Source: Hyphomicrobiaceae bacterium (GTDB lineage Bacteria; Pseudomonadota; Alphaproteobacteria; Rhizobiales; Hyphomicrobiaceae). Taken from it: 64,000 bases of DNA. Every line of letters begins with the position of its first letter. Within the stretch, counting starts at the first letter, position 1. The translations under genes and the position numbers were made by a program. Where the stretch lies: contig JANXWC010000058.1 of the NCBI GenBank assembly GCA_025351355.1, positions 1-64,000 on the forward strand. Reading direction: 5' to 3'. Under the pieces are notes generated by a model, which was not told the DNA's origin, ran no database searches, and saw nothing but the letters and a program-made list of their open reading frames with translations. Shown here in pieces: positions 25,283-34,543 of the stretch.

Positions 25283-26070
25283 CACTCGGCGGTCCAGCCG
25301 CCGTCGATCGAATAATTCGAGCCGGTAATGGCCACCGCCGCATCGCTCGCCAGAAATACCGCGAGTGCGCCGATCTGGTCGACAGTACCGAAACGTTTGG
25401 AGGGCTGCTTGGTGAGCAGGAAGCGTTTGGCGGCGTCCTCAGTTATGTTTTGAGTCTTGGCGATGTCGGGGATCTGCTTCTCCACCAGCGGCGTCCAGAC
25501 GAAGCCCGGTGAAATGCAATTGGCCGTGATCTGCAGTTCGGCGAGTTCCAGCGCCACGGTCTTGGTCAGCCCGTCGAGGCCATGCTTTGCGGCCACGTAG
25601 GCCGCCTTGAACGGCGAGGCGCGCAGGGAGTGTGCCGAGGCAATGTTGATGATGCGGCCGAAGTTGCGCTTCTTCATGCCCGGCACGGCGGCACGGATGG
25701 AATGGAAGGCGCTGGTCAGGTTGATGGCGATAATAGCGTCCCACTTTTCGATCGGAAAACTCTCGATCGGGGATACATGCTGGATGCCGGCGTTGTTGAC
25801 GAGAATGTCGAGCCCGCCGAAATCCTTCTCGGCCTTGGCGACCATCGCGGCGATTTCCTCGGGCTTGGTCATGTTGGCGGTATCGAACGTCACCTTCGTT
25901 CCGAGTTTGCTGACCTGCTCGATGGCGGCGGCGTTGTCCGTGGCGCTGCCAAGTCCGTTCATGACGACATTGACGCCCTCGGTGGCGAAGGCGATGGCAA
26001 TGCCGAGCCCGATACCCGAGGTTGATCCGGTGACGATGGCGGTCTTGCCCTTGAGCGATGGGGTGGCCAT
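25282..26070 (-). CDS. bdhA: D-3-hydroxybutyrate dehydrogenase
   Basis: A 262-residue short-chain dehydrogenase that oxidises D-3-hydroxybutyrate to acetoacetate with NAD+. The cofactor motif TGSTSGIG is at residues 14-21, and the catalytic set is Asn117, Ser145 (IASAHS), Tyr158 and Lys162. The C-terminus SNYSIDGGWTAE is the family's closing sequence. The step belongs to polyhydroxybutyrate degradation. It is the first gene of a two-gene unit with the patatin gene. Confidence 0.95.
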   Translation of the reverse strand: MATPSLKGKTAIVTGSTSGIGLGIAIAFATEGVNVVMNGLGSATDNAAAIEQVSKLGTKVTFDTANMTKPEEIAAMVAKAEKDFGGLDILVNNAGIQHVSPIESFPIEKWDAIIAINLTSAFHSIRAAVPGMKKRNFGRIINIASAHSLRASPFKAAYVAAKHGLDGLTKTVALELAELQITANCISPGFVWTPLVEKQIPDIAKTQNITEDAAKRFLLTKQPSKRFGTVDQIGALAVFLASDAAVAITGSNYSIDGGWTAE

Positions 26071-26245
26071 GGGGGAGGTCTCCGTTTGCAGTGGCTGTTG
26101 GCCTGCTTATGCCGCACCGCACACAAAATGGATAGTGACGTGTTGGTGAGGTTGGACAGGCATTCGTGGGCGGTAAGCAATGCAGTGGCGCATTTCTGGC
26201 TACAGAATCTTGCGGACGGCGCACTGTCTGCCAGAGTGTATCGGT

Positions 26246-26644
26246 CTAGGCATCAATACGCTGCGACAAATTCTTCAATTCAAAGCGAAGCCCCGCCGCA
26301 TCGCCTAGCAAAATGACCGGAAAGGTGCCCAGCAGCATTCCGGCGTCGGCGTGCTCTGATGCTAGGATGATCAGCGGTTTTCGCAATGCGATCGTAATCC
26401 CGGTTTCTATCAGGACGTTTTGGGTTCGCCCGGTCAGGACCGCGATCACTGCATCACATCGCCCGATGGTGGTCTGGACGTGCTCGACGACGTGCCGGAT
26501 CTCACACAGATGACAATGGACCGGCGTCAAATCGAAAGTGGCGAGCGCCGGTGCGACGACATTTGCGAATATGCGGTTCCCCATGCTGTCAAAAGGCCGG
26601 GCAACAAAAACCTTACCTGTAATGGCGCGTGAAGAATGGTACAT
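26246..26644 (-). CDS. TIR-like / nucleoside deoxyribosyltransferase-like nucleotide-binding protein
   Basis: From ATG 26644 a 132-residue protein forming a single small alpha/beta domain. It starts KVFVARPFD, has a mid-domain CDAVIAVLTGR and then NVLIETGITIALRKPLIIL, with Asn76, Glu80 and Gly82. This pattern (PF at the first strand, TGRNxNVxxExGxA with KPxI) defines the TIR-like/nucleoside 2-deoxyribosyltransferase-like families, in which the Glu is catalytic and the substrate is a nucleotide such as NAD+. Such domains are common effectors in phage defence. It lies 20 bases downstream of the pentapeptide-repeat gene and is probably co-transcribed. Function as an effector is inferred. Confidence 0.72.
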   Translation of the reverse strand: MYHSSRAITGKVFVARPFDSMGNRIFANVVAPALATFDLTPVHCHLCEIRHVVEHVQTTIGRCDAVIAVLTGRTQNVLIETGITIALRKPLIILASEHADAGMLLGTFPVILLGDAAGLRFELKNLSQRIDA

Positions 26645-26664
26645 TGCCCCTCGACTACCCACGT

Positions 26665-27555
26665 TCAACTCACGGACGTGACGGCCGCGATCTTCGGCTC
26701 GCGTGAGTTCACATCGGCCGATCGGGCCGGCTCGAACCCCTGGGGCCATATCGTATCCCCGTCGTAGGTGGCCTGTGCGAGGTCGACGCCGTCCAGCTTT
26801 GCGGCTGACAGATTGGCGCCGTGGAGTTTTATCCCGGCAAGTTGCGTCGGTATCGCTTTCTGAGTGCGGTCACAGGCGCGAAGATCGGCCCCGCTGAGAT
26901 CGGCGCCCCTGAAATCAGCGTTGCGCAAGTCGGCGCCGCACAGCACCGCACCTTTGAGTGATGAGCGGTTCAGGATGGATCCCGCAAGATTGGCCCGCCG
27001 CAACGATGCACGGTCGAGATTGGATCCGTAAAGGTCGAGTTCGCGGGCGTCGACGTCCTTCCAGTCGGCATTGGTGAGTCGAACCTGCTGCCAGTAGAAA
27101 TCGCTCAGCGGACTCGTTGGTCGCGTCGCAACGCGCTTGGCGCCCAGGATGTCAACCAAGCTGTCGGCAATGTATTTGCATAGGTCGGCAGACGCCGGCA
27201 GTTTTTCACTTGTGCGGCTGTCGTCGATGGTGGCGGCAAGCAGGGCCTGAAGAATGGCTACTCGCTCGGATTTGTTGCGTCCACGCCGGTCTGTGGTCCG
27301 TGCGCGGTCGACGAGCAACGCAGCGGCTGCAAGCTGCAGCGACTGCTTGTTATCGCTCAGCGCCTTGCAGAGATTGAGAACGTGGTGGTCGCTGGAGGCC
27401 TGTTGGTCAAGAGACAGGCGCGCCATCGTGCGCTTGCCAACCTCACGATTGATCCACCATGTCGCAAGCCCGGCGATGCTTCCAAGAGCTGTAAAAACGA
27501 TCGCATTATCTTTTGCAAACTCAATGAATTCAGCTGGGCTGGCGAACCAAGGCAT
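26665..27555 (-). CDS. Membrane-anchored pentapeptide-repeat protein
   Basis: A 296-residue protein. Residues about 18-34 form one hydrophobic anchor (IVFTALGSIAGLATWWI). Residues about 45-150 are helical and charged. Residues about 158-265 are tandem A(D/N)LxX pentapeptides (GADLRNADFRGADLSGADL and similar), which fold as a right-handed quadrilateral beta-helix. ATG 27555 has AAGGAG about seven bases ahead. The gene is followed at 20 bases by the TIR-like gene, so the repeat protein may be a sensor, scaffold or inhibitor for it; this is inference. Other roles of pentapeptide proteins include gyrase mimicry, for which there is no specific evidence here. Confidence 0.85.
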   Translation of the reverse strand: MPWFASPAEFIEFAKDNAIVFTALGSIAGLATWWINREVGKRTMARLSLDQQASSDHHVLNLCKALSDNKQSLQLAAAALLVDRARTTDRRGRNKSERVAILQALLAATIDDSRTSEKLPASADLCKYIADSLVDILGAKRVATRPTSPLSDFYWQQVRLTNADWKDVDARELDLYGSNLDRASLRRANLAGSILNRSSLKGAVLCGADLRNADFRGADLSGADLRACDRTQKAIPTQLAGIKLHGANLSAAKLDGVDLAQATYDGDTIWPQGFEPARSADVNSREPKIAAVTSVS

Positions 27556-27673
27556 TGTCGCTCTCCTTGATGGGATCACTCAAATCAGTCGAGAAAATAC
27601 CGTCCGGGGGCGTTCGCTTCGACGCGGATTTTTCGGGTCGCCTGCAGCGAATGTCATCGCAATCGTGCGGCGC

Positions 27674-28924
27674 TCACGCGTACGTCCGCTCATCGGCGAT
27701 GATTTTGCCGTCATTAGGTAGTGTGCCGGGTGCTGTCAACACGACGATGCCCTTGAGCTTCGTCAATGCCTGCAACGATGCCGCGACTGCGCCGCTCAAG
27801 GCGTCGGATGGGGCTGTCGTCTCTGCCTTGAATGTCATCGTGTCCTGCTCGCCGTCGCGCCCGACGACCAAGCGTACGCGGCCAAGTTCCGGATGGCGCT
27901 TGGTGAGTTCGGCGATTTGTTCGGGGTGCACGAACATGCCCTTGACCTTGGTCGTCTGATCGGCGCGGCCGAGCCAACCGCGAATGCGCATATTGGTGCG
28001 ACCACACGGCGACACGCCCGGCAAGACTGCCGATAAGTCGCCGGTCGCCAGCCGGAGCATCGGATAGTCGCGGTTGAAGGTGGTGACGACCATCTCGCCG
28101 ACTTCGCCGGGGGGCACGGGATCGCCAGTGCCGGGACGAACGATTTCGACGATAGCGCCCTCGTCGACGATCATGCCGTCAAGTATGCCTTCCGGCCCGG
28201 TGCTCTCGTAAGCAATGATGCCCAGATCGGCAGTCGCGTAGCACTGTGCCATGGCCACGCCACGGGCCTTGTATTCGGCCCTCAGTGAGGGGAACAGCGC
28301 GCCACCCGAAACCAATGCGCGCTTGATCGACGAGGCGTCCTTGCCGGTCTCCTTGGCCTTGTCGAGCAGGATTTTCAGGTAGTCGGGAACGCCGACGTAG
28401 ATATTGGGCTTCAGATGCGCGATCGCTTCCAGCTGCTGCTCGGTGTTGCCGGGACCCGCGGCGATGACGGCGCAGCCCAAGGCGCGGGCGCCCGCATCAA
28501 GGATCCAGCCGCCCGGCGTAAGATGGTAGGCGAAAGTGTTGTGGACGATATCGCCGCGTCGGACTCCGGCAGCAAACAACGCGCGCGCCGAGCGCCACCA
28601 ATCTTCACCGCGACCTTCGGGTTCGAAGATCGGTCCCGGAGACATCATGATGCGGCCCATTACGCCTGCGGTATCGGTCGCAAACCCGCCGAAGGGCGGT
28701 CGCTTTGCCTGCAGGTCCTTCAATGCTGATTTTTTCAACAGCGGCAGCGACGCCAGCGCCGCGCGACTATTGATCGTGGCGAGATCGATGCCTTTGAGAT
28801 GTTCCGCCCAGCCCGGTGCCAGCGACACTGCACGCGCCAGCAATCCCGGCAGCAGATTGAATAACGCACGTTCGCGTGCAATAGGCTCGCGCGTTTCCAG
28901 CTGGTCGAAATGGCTATCGGACAT
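27674..28924 (-). CDS. Phenylacetate-CoA ligase-like AMP-forming enzyme
   Basis: A 416-residue adenylate-forming enzyme of the PaaK-like subclass. Signs are ALVSGGALFPSLRAEY, the adenine-contact QCYATADLGIIAYE, VPPGEVGEMVVTTFNRDYPMLRLATGDLS and the hinge MRIRGWLGRADQTTKVKGMFVHPEQI. The phosphate loop is less obvious than in typical acyl-CoA synthetases, and the ending GKIIADER carries the C-terminal lysine. It should activate an aromatic or branched carboxylate; the acid is unknown. Alone in its strand between the pentapeptide gene and yceI. Confidence 0.88.
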   Translation of the reverse strand: MSDSHFDQLETREPIARERALFNLLPGLLARAVSLAPGWAEHLKGIDLATINSRAALASLPLLKKSALKDLQAKRPPFGGFATDTAGVMGRIMMSPGPIFEPEGRGEDWWRSARALFAAGVRRGDIVHNTFAYHLTPGGWILDAGARALGCAVIAAGPGNTEQQLEAIAHLKPNIYVGVPDYLKILLDKAKETGKDASSIKRALVSGGALFPSLRAEYKARGVAMAQCYATADLGIIAYESTGPEGILDGMIVDEGAIVEIVRPGTGDPVPPGEVGEMVVTTFNRDYPMLRLATGDLSAVLPGVSPCGRTNMRIRGWLGRADQTTKVKGMFVHPEQIAELTKRHPELGRVRLVVGRDGEQDTMTFKAETTAPSDALSGAVAASLQALTKLKGIVVLTAPGTLPNDGKIIADERTYA

Positions 28925-29009
28925 CGGGCGCGACTTTCCGTTCGGGTGTCGCGAGTAGATAGGGGGGTGGCCACGACGCGGTCAAGCCTTGGGGAAAGCC
29001 GTGCCGTGG

Positions 29010-29621
29010 TCACTCGTTGCTGACGAGTTCGGTTTCGATAGTAATGTCGATTTCGTCCGACACGAGGGGGGTGCCGCGGCTCATACCCCAGGCGCTGCGC
29101 AAGACCTGCGTCCGGGCGGAAAACGATGCGACTTTCTTGCCGGCGTAGGTTGGATTGGCCGCGCCCGACGGATGCTCGCCAAAAACGTTCAGCGTCGCGT
29201 GCAGCGTGACCGGCTTTGACTGCCCGAGGATTTCAAGTTCGCCGTCGATGTCCGCGGTCTTTTCACCGGTGCGCGTGACGGAAATGCTGCGGAACATTAT
29301 TGTCGGATAGGTGGTGGCGTTGAAATAATCGGGTCCGCGCAAGATGCGATCGAAGGTGTCGACGCCGGATTGCACCGTGTTGCTGCGAAGTGTCACGGTT
29401 ATTGTGCTGGCTTCCGGTCGTTCAGGATCGATGGATGCGGTGCCATCAATGCCAGTGAAGCGGGCGGTTTGCCGGCTCAAGCCGAGGTGTGACCATGAGA
29501 ACAGAACCGCGGTATAGCCCTTGTCGAGCGCGAACGTTTCGGCGCGTGCGCTGACGGAGCCAAGCAGGCCTGACGTGACGACTGCCACAACAGCGACTGC
29601 ACTAGTCGATCCAATCGTCAT
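29010..29621 (-). CDS. YceI family periplasmic protein
   Basis: A 203-residue precursor with a signal peptide (SAVAVVAVVTSGLLGSVSARA) and a mature lipocalin-like YceI domain that normally binds polyisoprenoids such as quinones. Typical segments are ALDKGYTAVLFSWSHLG, DTFDRILRGPDYFNATTYPTIMFRS and GELEILGQSKPVTL. ATG 29621 is selected because the signal peptide follows directly. No cytochrome b561 neighbour, the common partner, is seen. Confidence 0.92.
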   Translation of the reverse strand: MTIGSTSAVAVVAVVTSGLLGSVSARAETFALDKGYTAVLFSWSHLGLSRQTARFTGIDGTASIDPERPEASTITVTLRSNTVQSGVDTFDRILRGPDYFNATTYPTIMFRSISVTRTGEKTADIDGELEILGQSKPVTLHATLNVFGEHPSGAANPTYAGKKVASFSARTQVLRSAWGMSRGTPLVSDEIDITIETELVSNE

Positions 29622-29759
29622 GGAAGTCCCGTCTAAAATTTCCAGCGTTGCGGAGAGCGCATTGGACAAGGTTCGCTAATGAGGTGAAGCTGTGCGCAAT
29701 TATGGCGTGCGTGTCGCCGCGCACGATGCCGCAGCCGCGGGACATGGTGATCGCGCGCA

Positions 29760-30665
29760 TTATAGCGTTTGTTTCGGCGCGGCGAGCAGACTTTTGCCGA
29801 AAACCCGCCCGTCGATCACCAGCAGCGATACCGCGATAATGGCGGCTCCAGCAAACTGATGCGGCTGCAAGCGTTCGCCGAAATGGTACGCACCAAACGC
29901 GATCGCGCTGACTGGCACCAGCAGCGTGACGAGCATGGCGTTGTTCGATCCGGCTTCTGCCATTATCCGGAAAAACAGAATATAGGCCAGCGCCGTCGAT
30001 AACAGGCCGAAAGCTATGATTTCCCACACAATCGTGGCACTTGGTACCGGCAACAGCCAAAATTGATCGGTCCACGCAGCGATTGGCACCAGCAGGATTG
30101 TCGATGCAGTCAATTGCATGGCTGAGGTGACGATCGGAGGTGTGTTTTTGAAGCGGCGACCCCACAACCCCGAAAAGCCGTAGGACAGCGCGCCGCCGGT
30201 CACCAACAGCATGCCGAGAACACTGGCACGATCACCGGCCAGCGCGGAGTGACCGACTAGAACGGCAACGCCGGCCAAGCCTAGCAGCACGCCGATGACT
30301 TTGTTCCGGGTCAGCCGCTCGCCGGCCAGCACGCGGGCGACCAGCAGCGTCATCAAGGGCGTGGTGGCATTTGCGATCGACGCAAGGCCACTCGGGATCA
30401 GGGTTTGGCCCCAGAAAATCAGCGTGAAGGGAATAATGTTGTTCAATAGTGACATGACGGCGAAATCCCACCGCTGCCGCCAACCGCGCGGCAAAGCGAG
30501 TCCGAGTAGAAGTGCGGCGGCCAGCAAAACGGTGGCGGCGATGGCGCAACGCACCAGCGTCAACGTCAACGGCGGCACTACGGCAAGCGCATCTTTGGAC
30601 AGGATGAATCCCAACCCCCAGAGAACGGACAGGATGAGCAGCAACACCCAATGTTTCGCAGTCAT
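29760..30665 (-). CDS. EamA/DMT family transporter
   Basis: A 301-residue inner-membrane protein with about ten helices in two homologous five-helix EamA halves (first half with LWGLGFILSKDAL, second half beginning GALSYGFSGLWGRR). These DMT proteins usually export amino acids or metabolites. ATG 30665 starts the first helix directly; the frame extends to 30833 but would then overlap the divergent GMC oxidoreductase gene. Substrate unknown. Confidence 0.93.
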   Translation of the reverse strand: MTAKHWVLLLILSVLWGLGFILSKDALAVVPPLTLTLVRCAIAATVLLAAALLLGLALPRGWRQRWDFAVMSLLNNIIPFTLIFWGQTLIPSGLASIANATTPLMTLLVARVLAGERLTRNKVIGVLLGLAGVAVLVGHSALAGDRASVLGMLLVTGGALSYGFSGLWGRRFKNTPPIVTSAMQLTASTILLVPIAAWTDQFWLLPVPSATIVWEIIAFGLLSTALAYILFFRIMAEAGSNNAMLVTLLVPVSAIAFGAYHFGERLQPHQFAGAAIIAVSLLVIDGRVFGKSLLAAPKQTL

Positions 30666-30831
30666 CGAACAGCGTCTCCAGACGGTGAAATAATTAGGTC
30701 GGGGTTTAATGGTCGGCACCCATGGCGACCACCCGAAAACGGTGGTCTCACTGTGCGCCGTAGTCGCAGCTGTTGGCAGTCGCGCGAACCCTACGTAAGG
30801 TGCAGGCGACGAAGCGATGGGACCGTGTGGC

Positions 30832-32448
30832 ATGACAGACGAAATATTTGACTACGTGATCGTCGGCGCGGGATCGGCGGGATGTGTGCTGGCCAACCGC
30901 CTTAGCGCGGACCCCACCGTGTCAGTCGCGTTGCTGGAGGCCGGTGGTCGTGACACCAACCCATGGATCCACGTGCCTGCAGGTTACTATCGCAATATCG
31001 TCAACCCGGCGATCACCTGGCAGTTCGGCTCTGGCCCGGAGCCCGAATTGGGCGGTCGAATCGTCAATATGCCGCGCGGTCGGGTGCTAGGCGGTACCAG
31101 TGCCATCAACGGTTTGCTCTACGTGCGTGGTCAGGCCGAAGATTTCAACGTGTGGCGGCAGCTCGGCAATCCCGGCTGGTCGTTCGGCGACGTGCTGCCA
31201 TATTTCAAGCGCGCGGAAAACCAATCGCGCGGTGCCGATGACCTGCACGGCGCAGGCGGCCCGCTGTCGGTCGAGGATGTGCGCATGGAAAATCCGCTCT
31301 GCGAGGCCTTCATCAAGGCGGCAGTCGCGGCGGGTATTCCGTTCACGCGCGACTTCAACGGACCGAGCCAGGAGGGTGTCGGCTATTATCAGCTGACCAA
31401 CCGCAATGGTCGCCGTTGCTCGACGGCGGTGGGCTATCTCAATCCCGTCAAGTCGCGACCCAATCTGCGTATCATGACGCACGCTGTGGTCTCGACGCTG
31501 ACGTTCGAAGGGCGCCGCGTGACCGGCGTTCGCGGCACATTCGGCGGAGCAGCGGGGCAAGTCTCGGCGCGGCGCGAAGTACTGCTGGCTGCCGGCGCCG
31601 TCGGCAGCCCACAGATCCTGCAAGTGTCCGGCGTCGGTCCGGGCGCGGTGTTGAAGGCCGCAGGTGTCGAGGTGCGCCATGAACTTGCCGGTGTCGGCGC
31701 CAATCTGCAGGACCACTACCAGGCCCGCTTTATCTATCACTGCCGCGCCGATGGCAGTCTGAATGAAGTCTGGCACAGTTCATGGAAGCAACTGAAGGCC
31801 GGGATCGAATACGCGCTGACCCGGCGGGGCTTGTTGACGATCGGTGCCGGGGTCGTCGGCATTTTCGCCAAGTCGCGGCCGGAACTGGAAACGCCAGATG
31901 TGCAATTCCATTTCATGCCGTTGTCAGCAGAAGGCGCGGGACAGGGTTTGCATAAATTCCCAGGCGTCATTTCTTCGGTGACCCAGTTGCGCCCGGAAAG
32001 TCGCGGCACCCTACGTATCACTTCGCCCGATCCGCAGGCGAAACCGGCCATCGTATCGAACTATCTAGCGGCCGACATCGACCGCCGCGTGCTGCTCGAC
32101 GCCATGCGGCTGAACCGTCGCATCGTCGCCACCCAGCCATTCGCCGATATCGTCGTGCGCGAACACGCGCCGGGCTTCGATGTCACCGGCGACGACGAGC
32201 TGATGGCCTTTGCGCGCGCCAAGGGCACGACGATTTTTCATCCGTGCGGCACGGCGAAGATGGGCAACGACGCCAACGCGGTCGTCGACGCGCGGTTGCG
32301 TGTGCATGGACTTTCGGGTGTGCGGGTGGTCGACGCGTCGATCATGCCGACGATGACGTCAGGCAACACCAACGCGCCGACGATCATGATCGCGGAGAAG
32401 GCGGCCGATATGATCGCCGAAGATGCCAAGGCGCGGGTGTCGGCGTGA
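30832..32448 (+). CDS. GMC family FAD-dependent oxidoreductase (choline/alcohol dehydrogenase-like)
   Basis: A 538-residue flavoprotein. The FAD-binding motif [16 protein letters not shown] is at the N-terminus, the second GMC signature is [21 protein letters not shown], and the C-terminal block [10 protein letters not shown]...[18 protein letters not shown] contains the catalytic His and Asn positions. It should oxidise a primary alcohol with electrons going to a carrier. ATG 30832 is preferred over ATG 30817 because of conservation of [12 protein letters not shown]; both lack a good ribosome site. Aldehyde dehydrogenase encoded next (opposite strand) could use its product. Confidence 0.93.
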   Translation: MTDEIFDYVIVGAGSAGCVLANRLSADPTVSVALLEAGGRDTNPWIHVPAGYYRNIVNPAITWQFGSGPEPELGGRIVNMPRGRVLGGTSAINGLLYVRGQAEDFNVWRQLGNPGWSFGDVLPYFKRAENQSRGADDLHGAGGPLSVEDVRMENPLCEAFIKAAVAAGIPFTRDFNGPSQEGVGYYQLTNRNGRRCSTAVGYLNPVKSRPNLRIMTHAVVSTLTFEGRRVTGVRGTFGGAAGQVSARREVLLAAGAVGSPQILQVSGVGPGAVLKAAGVEVRHELAGVGANLQDHYQARFIYHCRADGSLNEVWHSSWKQLKAGIEYALTRRGLLTIGAGVVGIFAKSRPELETPDVQFHFMPLSAEGAGQGLHKFPGVISSVTQLRPESRGTLRITSPDPQAKPAIVSNYLAADIDRRVLLDAMRLNRRIVATQPFADIVVREHAPGFDVTGDDELMAFARAKGTTIFHPCGTAKMGNDANAVVDARLRVHGLSGVRVVDASIMPTMTSGNTNAPTIMIAEKAADMIAEDAKARVSA

Positions 32449-32568
32449 ATCGTTCTATCACCGAGCGAAGTATCGACCTGCGAATACACACCCCTCACCT
32501 GCCCCCGTCTTTTGGCGCGTGCGCGTCAGGCTGGCATCCCTCGTTCACCGCACCTCTCTCAAGCGCGT

Positions 32569-32638
32569 CCCCGGCCGCAGCGCCACACATCGTGGAGCGA
32601 TGCTCCGCATCGAGGCGCGGAGAGCCGGGGTCTTTACC
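32569..32638 (-). repeat. Dispersed repeat, module 2, copy B
   Basis: The minus strand of this stretch begins GGTAAAGACCCCGGCTCTCC and ends GCGCTGCGGCCGGGG, matching 21471-21538 with few changes and small indels. The inner hairpin TGCGGAGCA/TGCTCC is partly retained. Confidence 0.8.
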
Positions 32639-32694
32639 TGTCAAATAAAATGGAGACGTTCGCCCATTTCCAATAAAAATGGAGTGGTAAAGAT

Positions 32695-32737
32695 CCCGGA
32701 TATTTGGCCAACGCGAAGGGCGCTGTCCAAATCCGGG
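32695..32737 (-). repeat. Dispersed repeat, module 1, copy B
   Basis: A 43-base palindrome: CCCGGATATTTGG at the left pairs with CCAAATCCGGG at the right. The reverse complement matches 21379-21419. It lies 56 bases from module 2, giving the same order and relative orientation as copy A when the whole element is inverted. Confidence 0.78.
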
Positions 32738-32900
32738 AAAGCGGCGCGGAGACGGTTGTGATTTTCAGACGTAAAGCAAAATCCCGACTCGCTTGTGTGT
32801 ATGCAATGAGGATGTCCGAAGGAAAGGTGAGGGGTTATTACCAGCGGTCGGAAATTTTGCTCAAAGGTATCAGGTGATTTGAATATCAATCCCGGGGTAA

Positions 32901-34352
32901 TCAGATCAGTTTCCGCATGATTTTTTCCAGTTTGGCGAAGCGGGCACCGTAGGGCGGCCGCAGCTTGTTGCCGCCGGCCCACTTCGACTGGAAGAAGATC
33001 GGCTTTTCCTTGCTGAAGGTGCGGAAGCCGTATTCGCCATGATAACTGCCGGTGCCGCTCGCCCCGACACCGCCGAAGGGGCTATCCAGCTGCGAAATAT
33101 GCATCACGCAGTCGTTGATGGTGACGCCGCCGGAGATTGTTTCCGTCAGCACGCGATCCTGGCTGCGCTTGTTATCGCCGAACCAGTAGAGCGCCAGCGG
33201 GCGCTCATGCGCGTTGATGTAGTCGAGTGCTTCATCGAGTTGGCGGTACGTCTTGACCGGCAGGATGGGTCCAAAGATTTCTTCCTGCATAAGCCGCATG
33301 GTGTCGTCGACGCCGAACACCAACGATGGCACCATGGCGCGCCGGTTGCCCGTTTGCGTGTCTGTATCCGCGCCAAGTTTTACGATCCGCGCGCCACGGG
33401 CCTCCGCATCTTTCAAGAGTTCGGTCAGCCGCGCAAAATGACGGTCGGTGACGATGCTGGTGTAATCCGGATTGGGCATGAATGACGGATACATCTTCCC
33501 AGTCGCGGCGCGCACTTCACCTTCGAACGCCGCCACGTGGCTCTCGTGCAAGAGGACATAATCGGGGGCAACGCAGGTCTGTCCGGCATTGAAAAGCTTG
33601 GATCGCATCAGGCGGGGCACGCCGAGTTTCAGGTTGGCGGTCTCATCGATGATCGCAGGCGACTTGCCGCCCAGTTCGAGCGTCACGGGCGTGAGATTTT
33701 TCGCCGCCGCCTGCGCCACCAAGCGGCCTACCTGGGTCGAGCCCGTATAGAGCAAATGGTCGAACGGCAGCTCCGAGAATGCGCGCCCAGCGTCGGGGCC
33801 ACCGGTGACAACGGCGAACTCTTCGGGCGAAAATTTCTGCGCCACAATCTCGGCCAGGAGCTGGGAGAAGCGCGGGGTGATTTCAGATGGTTTCACCATA
33901 ACGCGATTGCCCGCCGCGAGCGCGCCGATCGCCGGTGTCATGGCCAGGAAGTAAGGATAATTCCATGGGCTGACGATGCCGACCACGCCGAGGGGCTGGC
34001 GCAGCAAACGGTTGTAGCTCGGGCGGAAAACCAGGTGCGTAGGAAGGCTGCGCGGCGCCATCCAGGCCTTGAGGTGCCGGCGCGTGTGTTTGACGTCTGC
34101 AATCACGCCGAAGAGATCGCCGAGGATAGTCTCGTGCGCCGAGCGGCCGCCGAAGTCCGCACTGATCGCGTCGATCAATGCCGTGCGATGTTGCTCGGTT
34201 ATGTCCAGGATGCGCGTGATACGGTCCAGCCGCTCTTCCAGTGACGGCAGCATGTCGTGCGCAAACGCCGCGCGCTGGCGGTCCAGCAAGGTGCGCAGGC
34301 CGTCAGCGGGCGAAACATCAGCAACTGCCGTCAATGCAAGACTGTCAGCCAT
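32901..34352 (-). CDS. calB: Coniferyl aldehyde dehydrogenase
   Basis: A 483-residue member of the ALDH class 3-like branch. The catalytic cysteine is Cys260 in FNAGQTCVAPDYV, the general base Glu226 in LELGGKSP, and the oxyanion Asn131 in SPWNYPYF. Closest remembered group is coniferyl aldehyde dehydrogenase, which makes ferulate from coniferaldehyde; medium-chain aldehydes are an alternative. ATG 34352 begins the conserved sequence. No phenylpropanoid genes adjoin, but the GMC alcohol oxidase-like enzyme is the next gene and could supply aldehyde. Confidence 0.88.
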   Translation of the reverse strand: MADSLALTAVADVSPADGLRTLLDRQRAAFAHDMLPSLEERLDRITRILDITEQHRTALIDAISADFGGRSAHETILGDLFGVIADVKHTRRHLKAWMAPRSLPTHLVFRPSYNRLLRQPLGVVGIVSPWNYPYFLAMTPAIGALAAGNRVMVKPSEITPRFSQLLAEIVAQKFSPEEFAVVTGGPDAGRAFSELPFDHLLYTGSTQVGRLVAQAAAKNLTPVTLELGGKSPAIIDETANLKLGVPRLMRSKLFNAGQTCVAPDYVLLHESHVAAFEGEVRAATGKMYPSFMPNPDYTSIVTDRHFARLTELLKDAEARGARIVKLGADTDTQTGNRRAMVPSLVFGVDDTMRLMQEEIFGPILPVKTYRQLDEALDYINAHERPLALYWFGDNKRSQDRVLTETISGGVTINDCVMHISQLDSPFGGVGASGTGSYHGEYGFRTFSKEKPIFFQSKWAGGNKLRPPYGARFAKLEKIMRKLI

Positions 34353-34543
34353 AGCTATCGTCCTCAGTTCGATCGTGACAAGGGTTCGGCTGCACCCATA
34401 CAATGATGCACGACCACTTTCCAACAGAGACATGCGCGATGATCAGCGTTGTGCAGCAGATAGGGTATATACGGGCACGAAACGGTAGGGCACGCTGCGT
34501 CGGCGCGCTTACGGCGTAAGTCTCCGGTCGCAAGGGAAATGCC

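Larger units (their letters stand above)
32449..32900. other. Repeat-bearing intergenic region between convergent genes
   Basis: 452 bases with no supported gene, located between the ends of the GMC oxidoreductase and aldehyde dehydrogenase genes. It carries copy B of the two-module dispersed repeat and, between the modules, AATAAAATGGAG / AATAAAAATGGAG direct repeats (about 32643-32684). Nothing else is visible. Confidence 0.5.
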
